A DNA stretch of 13,794 bases from Candidatus Stahliibacteriota bacterium (GTDB taxonomy: Bacteria > Hydrothermota > Tepidihabitantia > SM23-42). The position numbers and the translations under genes were made by a program. Of the stretch, positions 1 to 6,790 are shown piece by piece. Position 1 is the stretch's first letter, and every line of letters starts with the position of its first letter. The stretch spans positions 1 to 13,794 of the forward strand of contig JAUWLY010000038.1 of NCBI GenBank assembly GCA_030613445.1, written 5' to 3'. The notes beneath the pieces are model-generated. The model saw only the letters and a program-made list of their open reading frames with translations. It was not told the origin of the DNA and did not search any database.

Positions 1-118
1 TTTTATGATATTTCTAATTATTTTTTATTTATTAAAACTGATAATTTTTTTGTTGTTAATTATTTTTTGTTTTTTGTATTTACTGTCTACTCCCTACTCC
101 CTACTCCCTACTATCTTT
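1..118. other. AT-rich stretch downstream of ahcY, no gene seen
   Basis: This stretch is dominated by T-runs on the plus strand (A-runs on the minus strand) and holds no convincing coding sequence. A 62-codon plus-strand reading frame here is low-complexity Leu/Ile/Phe and overlaps the end of ahcY, so it is treated as chance. On the minus strand the region is the 3' flank of ahcY. No clear GC-rich terminator hairpin is visible before the A-rich part. Confidence 0.5.
87..113. repeat. 7-bp tandem repeat CTACTCC, about 3.9 copies
   Basis: Three exact copies of CTACTCC run from 87 to 107, followed by a partial copy CTACTA. On the minus strand this reads as GGGAGTA repeats with three evenly spaced GGG tracts, beginning 6 nt past the ahcY stop codon. 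The repeat is a direct reading of the sequence. Any function, such as transcript-end structure, is unknown. Slippage during replication would explain it. Confidence 0.9.
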
Positions 119-1360
119 CTACGTTCCTATTTCCCAGGAAGCCAGATATCTTTTTTGTTCAGGTGTCAATTTATAAATTTTTATGGACATTGATTTGAGT
201 TTAAGTTTTGCAATCCTTTCATCTATTCTCAAAGGAAGTTGATAAACTCGGTTCCCGAGTCGGGGATTATTCAGTATATACTCTACAGCTAATGCCTGGT
301 TAGCAAATGACATATCCATAACCATTGCAGGATGTCCCTCAGCCGCGGCAAGGTTGACTAACCTTCCCTGTGCTAATATATAGATATGCCTTCCATTTTT
401 CAGTGTATGTTCTTCACAGAAATCTCTGATCATCCTTTTTTTCTTGGTGATCTTTGCCAAACCCCGTTTATCGATTTCAACATCAAAGTGACCGGAATTA
501 CAGATAATCGCACCATCTTTCATCTTCAGCATATGCTCTTTTCTAATCACCTTGATATCACCGGTGACTGTAACGAACACATCGCCGATTTTTGCAGCAT
601 CAGCCATGGGCATAACCATATAACCGTCCATTCGTGCCTCAAGTGCTTTGACCGGATCAACTTCAGTCACGATAACCTGAGCACCGTGACCTTTTGCCCT
701 CATTGCCAAACCTCTACCGCACCAACCATATCCGCCAACGACAAAATTACTACCACTGATCAAGATATTCGTTGCCCGTAAAATACCATCAATAGTTGAT
801 TGCCCGGTGCCGTAGCGGTTATCAAAAAGGTGCTTGGTCAAAGAATCGTTCACCGCGACTATAGGAAAATTAAGCACGTTATCACGCTCCATCTGTTTTA
901 ATCGTATCACACCGGTCGTTGTTTCTTCGGTAGCGCCAAGAACCCCTTTTATTTTCTTCTTGTGTACTGTTGAGATAAGATCAGCACCATCGTCGATCAG
1001 GACTTCTGGTTTGCTTCTAAGCACCCGGTACATATTCTCGTAGTACGCCTTGCGTGACTCACCATTACGTGCGAAGACGCCAATCCCATCCTTGGCCAAT
1101 GCAGCAGCTACATAATCCTGGGTCGACAAAGGGTTAGAAGCGCTCAGGAACACCTCAGCTCCACCTGCCTTTAGCGTACGCACTAGATTAGCAGTTTCTG
1201 TAGTTACGTGCAAGCAACAAGCTATGCGGCGGTTTTTCAGGAGTTTTTCTTTCTTAAATCTCCGCCTGATAATTCTGAGTACTGGCATCTTAGCTTCTGC
1301 CCAATCTATCTTCCTATTCCCCTCCAGAGCAAGCTTAATATCCTTAATATTGAACTTCAT
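119..1360 (-). CDS. ahcY: S-adenosylhomocysteinase (adenosylhomocysteine hydrolase)
   Basis: Cytosolic NAD-dependent enzyme that splits S-adenosylhomocysteine reversibly into adenosine and homocysteine, removing the inhibitor left by methyltransferases. The 413 residues show the family motifs in order: HVTTETANL (51-59), SNPLSTQD (75-82), DDGADL (123-128), EETTTG (145-150), NDSLTKHLFDNRYG (171-184, with the catalytic-type Lys and Asp), the Rossmann NAD loop GYGWCGRG (210-217), CNSGHFD (287-293) and GHPAMVMDMSFANQ (342-355). It ends in YKLTPEQKRYLASWE, as in the short Thermotoga/archaeal type, and lacks the PDHYRY-like end of the long type. The start was set at 1360 because AGGAGG lies 3 nt upstream, the same spacing as at metK. 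An in-frame ATG at 1378 overlaps the metK stop as ATGA but has no Shine-Dalgarno sequence and would translate the AGGAGG itself. It is the second gene of a metK-ahcY operon. Confidence 0.96.
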   Translation of the reverse strand: MKFNIKDIKLALEGNRKIDWAEAKMPVLRIIRRRFKKEKLLKNRRIACCLHVTTETANLVRTLKAGGAEVFLSASNPLSTQDYVAAALAKDGIGVFARNGESRKAYYENMYRVLRSKPEVLIDDGADLISTVHKKKIKGVLGATEETTTGVIRLKQMERDNVLNFPIVAVNDSLTKHLFDNRYGTGQSTIDGILRATNILISGSNFVVGGYGWCGRGLAMRAKGHGAQVIVTEVDPVKALEARMDGYMVMPMADAAKIGDVFVTVTGDIKVIRKEHMLKMKDGAIICNSGHFDVEIDKRGLAKITKKKRMIRDFCEEHTLKNGRHIYILAQGRLVNLAAAEGHPAMVMDMSFANQALAVEYILNNPRLGNRVYQLPLRIDERIAKLKLKSMSIKIYKLTPEQKRYLASWEIGT

Positions 1361-1363
1361 TTT

Positions 1364-1369
1364 CCTCCT
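1364..1369 (-). promoter_or_regulatory. AGGAGG ribosome binding site deciding the ahcY start
   Basis: AGGAGG on the minus strand is followed by AAA and ATG. The layout matches AGGAGG-CAA-ATG at metK. This supports ahcY starting at 1360 rather than at the upstream ATG (1378) that overlaps the metK stop codon. Confidence 0.65.
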
Positions 1370-1374
1370 GTCGA

Positions 1375-2523
1375 TCATCCGATACCGGCTTCACGTTTTA
1401 TCGCATCAGCCATATCACAAATCTCCCAGGTAAAACCTTGTTCCTCACGACCGAAATGACCGTAACAAGCAGTGCGCTTATATATCGGTCTACGGAGTTT
1501 CAGTTTATCAATGATACCTTGCGGTGTAAAATCGAAAAGTTTTCTGAGGATTGTTACCGCTTTCGAATCTTCAATTTTTGCAGTGTCAAATGTCTCAACC
1601 GCAATTGATGTCGGCTCAGCTACTCCTATTGCATAAGAAAGAGCGACCTCAACCTTCTTACAAACACCTGAGGCAACAAGATTCTTCGCTACGTACCTAG
1701 CCATATAGGATGCTGAACGATCGACTTTTGTCGGGTCTTTCCCAGAAAAACATCCACCACCATGATGAGCAATACCACCGTAAGTATCAACAATGATCTT
1801 CCTTCCGGTTAAACCTGTATCACCCTGAGGTCCACCGATGACAAATCGACCTGTCGGGTTTATGAGAATTTTGGTTCGGTCATCGATCAACTGGTTTTTT
1901 ACAGCCTCTTTGATCACCAACTTCTTAATGTCCTCGTGAATCTTCTCATTGCTAACATCAACATGGTGTTGTGCAGAAACAAGTATCGTATCCACCCGTA
2001 ATGGTTTCCCTTCTTTGTCATATTCAATCGTGACTTGAGCTTTCCCATCAGGATGCAGATAATTGACAATGTTGGCTTTTCTTATTTCCGCAAGCCGCCG
2101 GACCAGAGCATGAGCAAGCATCAAAGACATTGGCATAAGCTCGGACGTTTCATCAGTAGCGAAACCGTACATCATCCCCTGATCGCCCGCACCGCCGATA
2201 TTCACACCCATCGCAATATCACCGGATTGCGCTTGAATTGCCGATACTACAGCACAAGTTTCAGCATCAATACCCATATCTGTATCAGTATACCCTATCT
2301 CATATAATAATGAACGTACAATATCAGCGATCTCGACATAACACTCAGTTGACATCTCGCCCGACACAAAAATCAGCCCTCGGGTTGCCAAAACCTCTAT
2401 GGCAACTCGGCCAAACGGATCTTTTTCTAAAACTGCATCCAGGATGGCATCTGCCACCTGGTCGCATATTTTGTCAGGATGTCCTTCAGTTACTGATTCA
2501 GAAGTTATAAAATAATTGGTCAT
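1375..2523 (-). CDS. metK: S-adenosylmethionine synthase (methionine adenosyltransferase)
   Basis: Makes S-adenosylmethionine from methionine and ATP, releasing phosphate and pyrophosphate; a cytosolic Mg/K-dependent enzyme. The 382 residues have normal bacterial length. Signatures seen: GHPDK (14-18), GAGDQGMMYGFA (111-122, the GAGDQG ATP-binding signature), NPTGRFVIGGPQGDTGLTG (222-240), GGGCFSGKDPTKVDRS (255-270, the phosphate-binding loop) and ACYGHFGRE near the C-terminus. The start ATG at 2523 has AGGAGG 3 nt upstream and a near-consensus promoter just beyond it. The leader is predicted to be only about 9 nt, which leaves no room for a SAM riboswitch in the transcript. ahcY follows directly, so one transcript probably encodes both making SAM and clearing its product. 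Confidence 0.98.
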   Translation of the reverse strand: MTNYFITSESVTEGHPDKICDQVADAILDAVLEKDPFGRVAIEVLATRGLIFVSGEMSTECYVEIADIVRSLLYEIGYTDTDMGIDAETCAVVSAIQAQSGDIAMGVNIGGAGDQGMMYGFATDETSELMPMSLMLAHALVRRLAEIRKANIVNYLHPDGKAQVTIEYDKEGKPLRVDTILVSAQHHVDVSNEKIHEDIKKLVIKEAVKNQLIDDRTKILINPTGRFVIGGPQGDTGLTGRKIIVDTYGGIAHHGGGCFSGKDPTKVDRSASYMARYVAKNLVASGVCKKVEVALSYAIGVAEPTSIAVETFDTAKIEDSKAVTILRKLFDFTPQGIIDKLKLRRPIYKRTACYGHFGREEQGFTWEICDMADAIKREAGIG

Positions 2524-2538
2524 TTGCCTCCTTTTGGA

Positions 2539-2566
2539 ATTATAACCTATTATCTGCAGAAATCAA
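2539..2566 (-). promoter_or_regulatory. Predicted sigma70-type promoter of metK-ahcY
   Basis: On the minus strand, TTGATT (2566-2561) lies 16 nt from a perfect TATAAT (2544-2539). The -10 box ends 15 nt before the metK ATG. Counting 7 nt from the end of the -10 box places transcription start near 2532, so the mRNA would begin AGGAGGCAA-ATG with the ribosome binding site at its 5' end. The hexamers are seen; the start site is predicted. Confidence 0.7.
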
Positions 2567-2596
2567 GCCCCATATTGAGGTCATAAGTCGAGCATC

Positions 2597-2624
2597 TTGA
2601 CATCGATAATATTCACATTATAAT
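2597..2624 (+). promoter_or_regulatory. Predicted consensus sigma70-type promoter of the receptor gene
   Basis: A perfect TTGACA (2597-2602), a 16-nt spacer and a perfect TATAAT (2619-2624) are present. The -10 box ends 15 nt before the ATG at 2640, exactly as at the divergent metK promoter. The predicted start near 2631 gives a leader of about 9 nt, AGGAAAAAT. No operator-like dyad was found between the two promoters, so strong constitutive expression is the simplest reading. Confidence 0.8.
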
Positions 2625-2639
2625 GGACACAGGAAAAAT

Positions 2640-5219
2640 ATGGCCAATTTGCTATTCACACTACTTATGATAAGTGGCATCAGTGGTAAGATCCAGGGGG
2701 TTGTCAGAGACGAAGCTACAAAAGAAACCATACCTTACGCTGACGTGATTATTCTCAATACTGATATAGGTACTGCCACCGATGATAATGGACGTTTCTA
2801 CATTCTTAATGTAGCGCCAGGTATTTATACAATTGAGGTTTCTTATATGGGCTTTCAGTCTAAGCGCATCACTAATGTAATCGTGGAAGTCGACCAAACT
2901 GCACGCCTGGATGTCACGCTGGAACAAACGACCATTGAAATACCGCCCATAACTGTAACCAGTGAAATACCAGTGGTCAAGAAAGACATGGTCGGCACAA
3001 CCTATATAATAAGGAAGACTGAATTGCCCCACCTACCCGTTGATTATGCAACCGAGCTGATAGGTTTCCAGCCAGGGGTAGCTCGTTCTGACACAGCAAT
3101 ATACGTACGCGGTGGTCGGGCAACTGAGGTTCAGTATATGATCGATAATGTCCCGATTGTCGATCCCCAAACCGGAGATCTGGCGATCAGTGTTTCAAAA
3201 GGGATCGTTGACGAAATCATCTTTTTGCCTGGTGGATTTGATGCAGAATACGGCCACGCCATGTCCGGGGTAATCAATCTTATCACGGCATTCCCTGAAA
3301 ATAAGCTTCACGCAAAAGCATATGCAAAAACTGAAAGAATCATGCCATTCTATTATGATTTTGGCTATGAAAATTATCTTACTTCAATCCATCTTCCAAT
3401 ATCAAGACGATTCAAAGGATTAATTTCACTCGATATAATGCATACTGATGACTGGGATCCAAAACTCTATATTCTACCGCATAAGCAACGGGACGATTAT
3501 TCATTATACGGCAAATGGCTGTTCGCGCCGTCTGGCAAACTCAGTTTTGGTATAAGCGGTGCGTTATCACGGACCCAATTCGACCGGTATAATTCAGAAT
3601 GGAAATTCAATTTGGATAATTACCGTTCCGACATAAGAAAGGGCAACCTGCAGTCTTTTAGTATCAGCTATTTACCAAACACACGTTATCTTTTCAATTT
3701 GACTCTTAGCAGGCTGTATACACAAAGGATTTATGGTGTACGTGAACCCGGGACATATGGTCGTTTTGATGATTTCTTGTTTCGTAACTACGAAACACTC
3801 AAATGGCCACGCGGTGGCATTAACAACCCCTTTGGTGCAAGTTACTGGGCGATACTATGCGAAGGCGATTATTATGAATATCAAAACAAGACTTCTGAGA
3901 TTATGAGGGCTAACTTCGGCATTAATTTGCAGATCCACGAGTATCATGAGATTAAAACTGGTTTTGAATACACTGACCAGGTCTTTGATAATTTCTCGTA
4001 TTTTGTCAGTGATACAGTGTATCAGCTTATCGATGAGTACCAGTATCAGCCCAATGAATATGCATTGTATCTACAAGATAATATTGATTTTAAAGGATTG
4101 TATGCTAAGATTGGCTGTCGAATCGACTATTTTGAAAAAGACCCGAATGCCATGATCGAAACCAATACATCTGGTGATACCACAATATATACGATCAACT
4201 ATCAAGGGCCAATAATCGTCGTATCACCCCGTCTTGGTGTTTCTTTTCTGGTAACCGACAAATTTCTCTTAAGAGCCAATGTTGGAAGGTATGTCCAACC
4301 ACCGCTGCGCGATTATCAGTACGGCTACTATAGCCTGTTGCCTTTACCATCGTACCTCGACGTACCAGCGATAGGCAACCCCACACTTGGACCAGAAAAA
4401 ACGATTAGCTTTGAGATAGGTCTCCAGGGTGAAATACGTCCGGATTTAAACACCACAATCAATACTTTTTATAAAGATGTATCCGACCTCACTGGAACAC
4501 GTTATGTACCAGCATTACCAGCTGGTTATCACATGTACTTCAATGTTGAATATGCAAACATCAAAGGGGTGGAGGCAATTTTGGAATTCATAAAACCGGC
4601 ATTTACCGGTAAAATTTCTTATACGCTATCCTGGGCACGCGGCACAAGTTCCTACGCATTTGAATATGCTGATACAACCATCACACAACCAGCAGAAGAG
4701 TATGACCTTGATTTTGACCAACGCCACAGGATTTTCATGCAAGGTGTGGTAAGCCTTCCTCTAAAAACGCAATTGTACGTTTTCGGTTATTTGGGTAATG
4801 GTTTTCCCTATACACCACCTGGACCTGAAGGAAAATATGAGGAAAGAAACATTGAACAACTCACATTTCAAAGACAGATTGATTGTGTACTATCAAAATC
4901 GTTGTCCATGGGACCGTTTAGCCTTACAATGGATTTTGAAATAATGAACCTCCTTGATCATCGGTATGAAAGCGCTGCACATTTTCCAGTAATCCCCTTG
5001 TCAATGATAGAGCCGGAAGATTTTGAACATGGACCGCCCTATATAGATATTCACAATGCCTACTATCACCCTGGCGCAGACGTGAACCACAATGGTCTTG
5101 TAACACCTGATGAAGAATATCAGTCTTTCCGGGAGCTAATTCAAGCAAGCGATGATTGGGTCAATGCTTATACATCGCCGAGAAGGGCAAGGCTTGGTAT
5201 AAGCTTGAGTTTCCAATAA
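2640..5219 (+). CDS. TonB-dependent outer-membrane receptor with N-terminal carboxypeptidase-regulatory-like domain
   Basis: 859-residue outer-membrane gated channel, expected to import a bulky substrate using TonB energy; the substrate cannot be read from sequence. A short hydrophobic signal peptide spans residues 1 to about 16. A carboxypeptidase-D-regulatory-like beta sandwich follows (about 17-95, GVVRDEATKETIPYADVII...GRFYILNVAPGIYTIEVSYMGF), then a TonB-box-like ITVTSE (104-109). The plug domain runs to about 220 (IYVRGGRATEVQYMIDN 154-170, PGGFDAEYGHAMSG 197-210). The remainder is an aromatic-rich beta barrel ending in LGISLSFQ. Near the end, residues 814-825 (DVNHNGLVTPDE) match an EF-hand/dockerin-type calcium loop with ligands at positions 1, 3, 5 and 12. 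The weak Shine-Dalgarno AGGA lies at the predicted mRNA start. A lipoprotein gene follows 15 nt downstream, and a broken relative of the receptor's last 27 codons lies beyond that gene. Confidence 0.93.
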   Translation: MANLLFTLLMISGISGKIQGVVRDEATKETIPYADVIILNTDIGTATDDNGRFYILNVAPGIYTIEVSYMGFQSKRITNVIVEVDQTARLDVTLEQTTIEIPPITVTSEIPVVKKDMVGTTYIIRKTELPHLPVDYATELIGFQPGVARSDTAIYVRGGRATEVQYMIDNVPIVDPQTGDLAISVSKGIVDEIIFLPGGFDAEYGHAMSGVINLITAFPENKLHAKAYAKTERIMPFYYDFGYENYLTSIHLPISRRFKGLISLDIMHTDDWDPKLYILPHKQRDDYSLYGKWLFAPSGKLSFGISGALSRTQFDRYNSEWKFNLDNYRSDIRKGNLQSFSISYLPNTRYLFNLTLSRLYTQRIYGVREPGTYGRFDDFLFRNYETLKWPRGGINNPFGASYWAILCEGDYYEYQNKTSEIMRANFGINLQIHEYHEIKTGFEYTDQVFDNFSYFVSDTVYQLIDEYQYQPNEYALYLQDNIDFKGLYAKIGCRIDYFEKDPNAMIETNTSGDTTIYTINYQGPIIVVSPRLGVSFLVTDKFLLRANVGRYVQPPLRDYQYGYYSLLPLPSYLDVPAIGNPTLGPEKTISFEIGLQGEIRPDLNTTINTFYKDVSDLTGTRYVPALPAGYHMYFNVEYANIKGVEAILEFIKPAFTGKISYTLSWARGTSSYAFEYADTTITQPAEEYDLDFDQRHRIFMQGVVSLPLKTQLYVFGYLGNGFPYTPPGPEGKYEERNIEQLTFQRQIDCVLSKSLSMGPFSLTMDFEIMNLLDHRYESAAHFPVIPLSMIEPEDFEHGPPYIDIHNAYYHPGADVNHNGLVTPDEEYQSFRELIQASDDWVNAYTSPRRARLGISLSFQ
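5079..5114 (+). other. EF-hand/dockerin-like calcium-binding loop within the receptor C-terminus
   Basis: The codons read DVNHNGLVTPDE, with Asp, Asn, Asn and Glu at loop positions 1, 3, 5 and 12 and Gly at 6, the canonical calcium loop. It lies about 35 residues before the receptor's end, in what should be a loop preceding the final strand. Calcium binding is inferred. Confidence 0.6.
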
Positions 5220-5227
5220 GGAGGTGA
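5218..5227 (+). promoter_or_regulatory. Extended Shine-Dalgarno sequence for the lipoprotein gene
   Basis: AAGGAGGTGA is fully complementary to the usual 16S rRNA tail. It overlaps the last two bases of the receptor's TAA stop and lies about 10 nt before a GTG codon at 5235. It fixes the GTG as start and indicates translational coupling to the receptor on one transcript. Confidence 0.85.
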
Positions 5228-5234
5228 CAATATC

Positions 5235-5672
5235 GTGAAGTTATTTTATACAATCTTGAAATTGGTGTTTGCAGTAATCATTGTCATGCTAATCAATTTT
5301 AATCCCGGGTGTAAGGACCCACATGACTTTGAGCCTGTTTTTGATTCCTTGACCTCGCCACCTGAAGCACCACAGCTCCTTTCGCCACCCCATGATACAG
5401 TATTTCGGTATGATATGTGGTGGCCGTACCCTAATGACATTGACTTCGAGTGGACAGGTGTTGAGAACCCAGAATATTATGAACTCATGATAAGTACTGA
5501 CCCTAATTTCCCGGGCGAGCCTATTCAGGCACCAGACACGCTATACACTGTTGCATTCAACCAAAATGGTATATGGTATTGGAAAGTAAGAGGCTACAAT
5601 CAATCATGGACCTGGTATACTGAATGGTCTGAAACGTGGAGTTTTATAACTTCTTACTCTCCAACAGATTGA
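5235..5672 (+). CDS. Small Trp-rich predicted lipoprotein with fibronectin-III-like domain
   Basis: 145 residues starting at GTG. Residues 3-20 form a hydrophobic signal segment leading to NPGC (23-26), so Cys26 is the likely lipidated residue; Asn at -3 is an atypical lipobox. Residue +2 is Lys rather than Asp, which would favour sorting to the outer membrane. From about residue 42 the pattern (PEAPQLLSPPHDTVF, FEWTGVENPEYYELMIS, GIWYWKVRGYNQ, W..WSETWSF) resembles a single fibronectin-III/Ig-like beta sandwich as found in extracellular proteins. It lies 15 nt after the receptor behind a perfect ribosome binding site, so it is probably an accessory surface component of that transporter, by analogy with receptor-lipoprotein pairs such as SusC-SusD. 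It is far too short to be SusD itself. No specific family was recognised. Its stop codon abuts the receptor-tail remnant, so a truncated C-terminus is possible. Confidence 0.75.
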   Translation: MKLFYTILKLVFAVIIVMLINFNPGCKDPHDFEPVFDSLTSPPEAPQLLSPPHDTVFRYDMWWPYPNDIDFEWTGVENPEYYELMISTDPNFPGEPIQAPDTLYTVAFNQNGIWYWKVRGYNQSWTWYTEWSETWSFITSYSPTD

Positions 5673-5757
5673 AGAAGCATATTTATCTTTCCGGGCCCTA
5701 ATTGAGGCAAGTGATGATTGGGTCAATGCCTATACATCGCCAAGGAGGACAAGATTA
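5671..5757 (+). pseudogene. Remnant of a second TonB-dependent receptor (C-terminal tail only)
   Basis: The frame beginning at 5671 translates to EEAYLSFRALIEASDDWV and then NAYTSPRRTRL. The intact receptor has EEYQSFRELIQASDDWVNAY and then TSPRRARL. By hand alignment, 5677-5757 matches 5115-5195 at about 65 of 81 nt and 22 of 27 residues, and several differences are synonymous (AGC/AGT, GCT/GCC, CCG/CCA, AGA/AGG). The remnant therefore derives from a diverged paralogue that was once under protein selection, not from a fresh copy of the neighbour. No start codon, plug or barrel remains, and the final strand is lost. The frame stays open from 5650 into the gene at 5809. Confidence 0.85.
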
Positions 5758-5808
5758 CTCGGTTTACTAATTGGTCAGAAGTTTGCTATTTCAGAGTCTG
5801 GTGGTCTG

Positions 5809-6678
5809 TTGAATAACATGTTTGCCAATCTAAAAGCAGCCGAACCAGTATTCTTGCGAAATCTGAAAATCTACCCTATCAAAGGAGACAATGGTAACGG
5901 TTTTACACTAACGACGATCGAAGAGGCAATCAATGCCGGTGACGCAGAATTCCGTGAACTCGATACACCAGACGTTAATGAAATACTCTTCATAAACCGC
6001 GGGAACACCCCGGTTTTAATGCTCGACGGTGACGAGATCACTGGTGCTCTGCAAAATCGCATAATCTCGAAATCAGATATTGCTGAACCCAATTCGACTC
6101 ATCGGATTTCTGTAATATGTGCTGAAGAAAACAGATGGGATGAAATTGGTGGGTTTAAAACAGGGTATTGTTCTTATCCAGGTTTGCGCGCCCTGCTCAC
6201 GAAAAGCCGACAGACAAAAGGGGATATACAAAAAGCAATCTGGAAAGAAATACAGCGTAAAATGACTGTTACTAAAACTCGTTCGGCAACCTCGTCAATG
6301 CACGATATCTTCGAAAATCTTGCAGAAGAAATCAACCGGTATATTGAAGATTTCCAAAGTCTGAATCATAATACTATCGGTCTTATCGGCACGACTGGTA
6401 ACCGTATCCTTGGTTGTGATATATTCCAGAACCCAAAGATCTACCAAAAATGCGAGACCAAACTTGTTAGAAGCTATGCGCTGGATGCCATTGAATATTT
6501 GCATAAGGAAAATGGTCACCTTGAAGTAGAGAAATTCTTAAACGCCACTCTCGCCGCCCTCAACAAAAATGAATCAAAGACAAAAACCCAGAATATTACA
6601 ATCAAAGCTGACGGCTTGTTAGGACAAGCAACTGTATATCAAAATAGTATAGTCCACTTGTCAGCTTTCCCGGTATAA
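5809..6678 (+). CDS. ARPP-1-family protein of unknown biochemical role
   Basis: 289 residues, soluble, with no signal peptide or membrane segment. The pattern matches the ARPP-1 domain family as I remember it: VFLRNLKIYPI near the start, TIEEAINAG (36-44), VNEILFINRGNTPVLMLDGDE (57-76), then GALQNRI (79-85), ISVICAEENRW (100-110) and SATSSMHDIFE in the middle. The DGDE and QNR motifs are the most conserved part of the family. It was named for genomic association with ADP-ribosylglycohydrolase and rhodanese/phosphatase-type proteins; the reaction, if any, is not established. The start is uncertain. TTG at 5809 has GGTGG 4 nt upstream, while ATG at 5818 gives a protein three residues shorter. 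The frame is open upstream into the receptor remnant, with no ATG, GTG or TTG in between. The kinase-helicase fusion follows 112 nt downstream on the same strand, and both may share a transcript. Confidence 0.8.
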   Translation: MNNMFANLKAAEPVFLRNLKIYPIKGDNGNGFTLTTIEEAINAGDAEFRELDTPDVNEILFINRGNTPVLMLDGDEITGALQNRIISKSDIAEPNSTHRISVICAEENRWDEIGGFKTGYCSYPGLRALLTKSRQTKGDIQKAIWKEIQRKMTVTKTRSATSSMHDIFENLAEEINRYIEDFQSLNHNTIGLIGTTGNRILGCDIFQNPKIYQKCETKLVRSYALDAIEYLHKENGHLEVEKFLNATLAALNKNESKTKTQNITIKADGLLGQATVYQNSIVHLSAFPV

Positions 6679-6692
6679 GAGGAGTGTGGCTT

Positions 6693-6720
6693 AATCCAAA
6701 ATATTTTGAGTATTTGGATT
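6693..6720 (+). repeat. Imperfect hairpin after the ARPP-1 gene
   Basis: AATCCAAAATA (6693-6703) and TATTTGGATT (6711-6720) pair with one bulged base around a 7-nt loop, 15 nt past the ARPP-1 stop codon. It is AT-rich and not followed by a clean T-run, so it is at best a weak terminator. It could also be a processing or pause site within an ARPP-1/kinase-helicase transcript. Confidence 0.5.
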
Positions 6721-6767
6721 TTGAAATTAGATATTGTTTGGGATTTGTGACTTGGAATTTGGGATTT
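6713..6767 (+). repeat. Degenerate TTTGG(G)ATTT repeats
   Basis: TTTGGATTTT (6713), TTTGGGATTT (6737-6746) and TTTGGGATTT (6758-6767) recur roughly every 21-24 nt in the gap before the kinase-helicase gene, with related TTGGAATTT between the last two. This is low-complexity DNA of unknown role; a shared protein site cannot be told from slippage remains. Confidence 0.6.
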
Positions 6768-6790
6768 AGCCGAACGTAGCGAGGCTCAAG

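Noticed and set aside
386..781. 131-codon plus-strand reading frame opposite ahcY
   Set aside because: It is antisense to a well-supported gene, its translation has no recognisable motifs, and its openness follows from ahcY codon use.
1361..1378. ahcY starting at the ATG that overlaps the metK stop (ATGA)
   Set aside because: There is no Shine-Dalgarno sequence before it, the extra residues (MIDRRK) are encoded by the ribosome binding site itself, and the downstream ATG has AGGAGG at the same spacing as metK.
2524..2600. Possible SAM riboswitch upstream of metK
   Set aside because: The promoter lies so close to the ATG that the predicted leader is about 9 nt, and no conserved riboswitch helices are visible in the gap.
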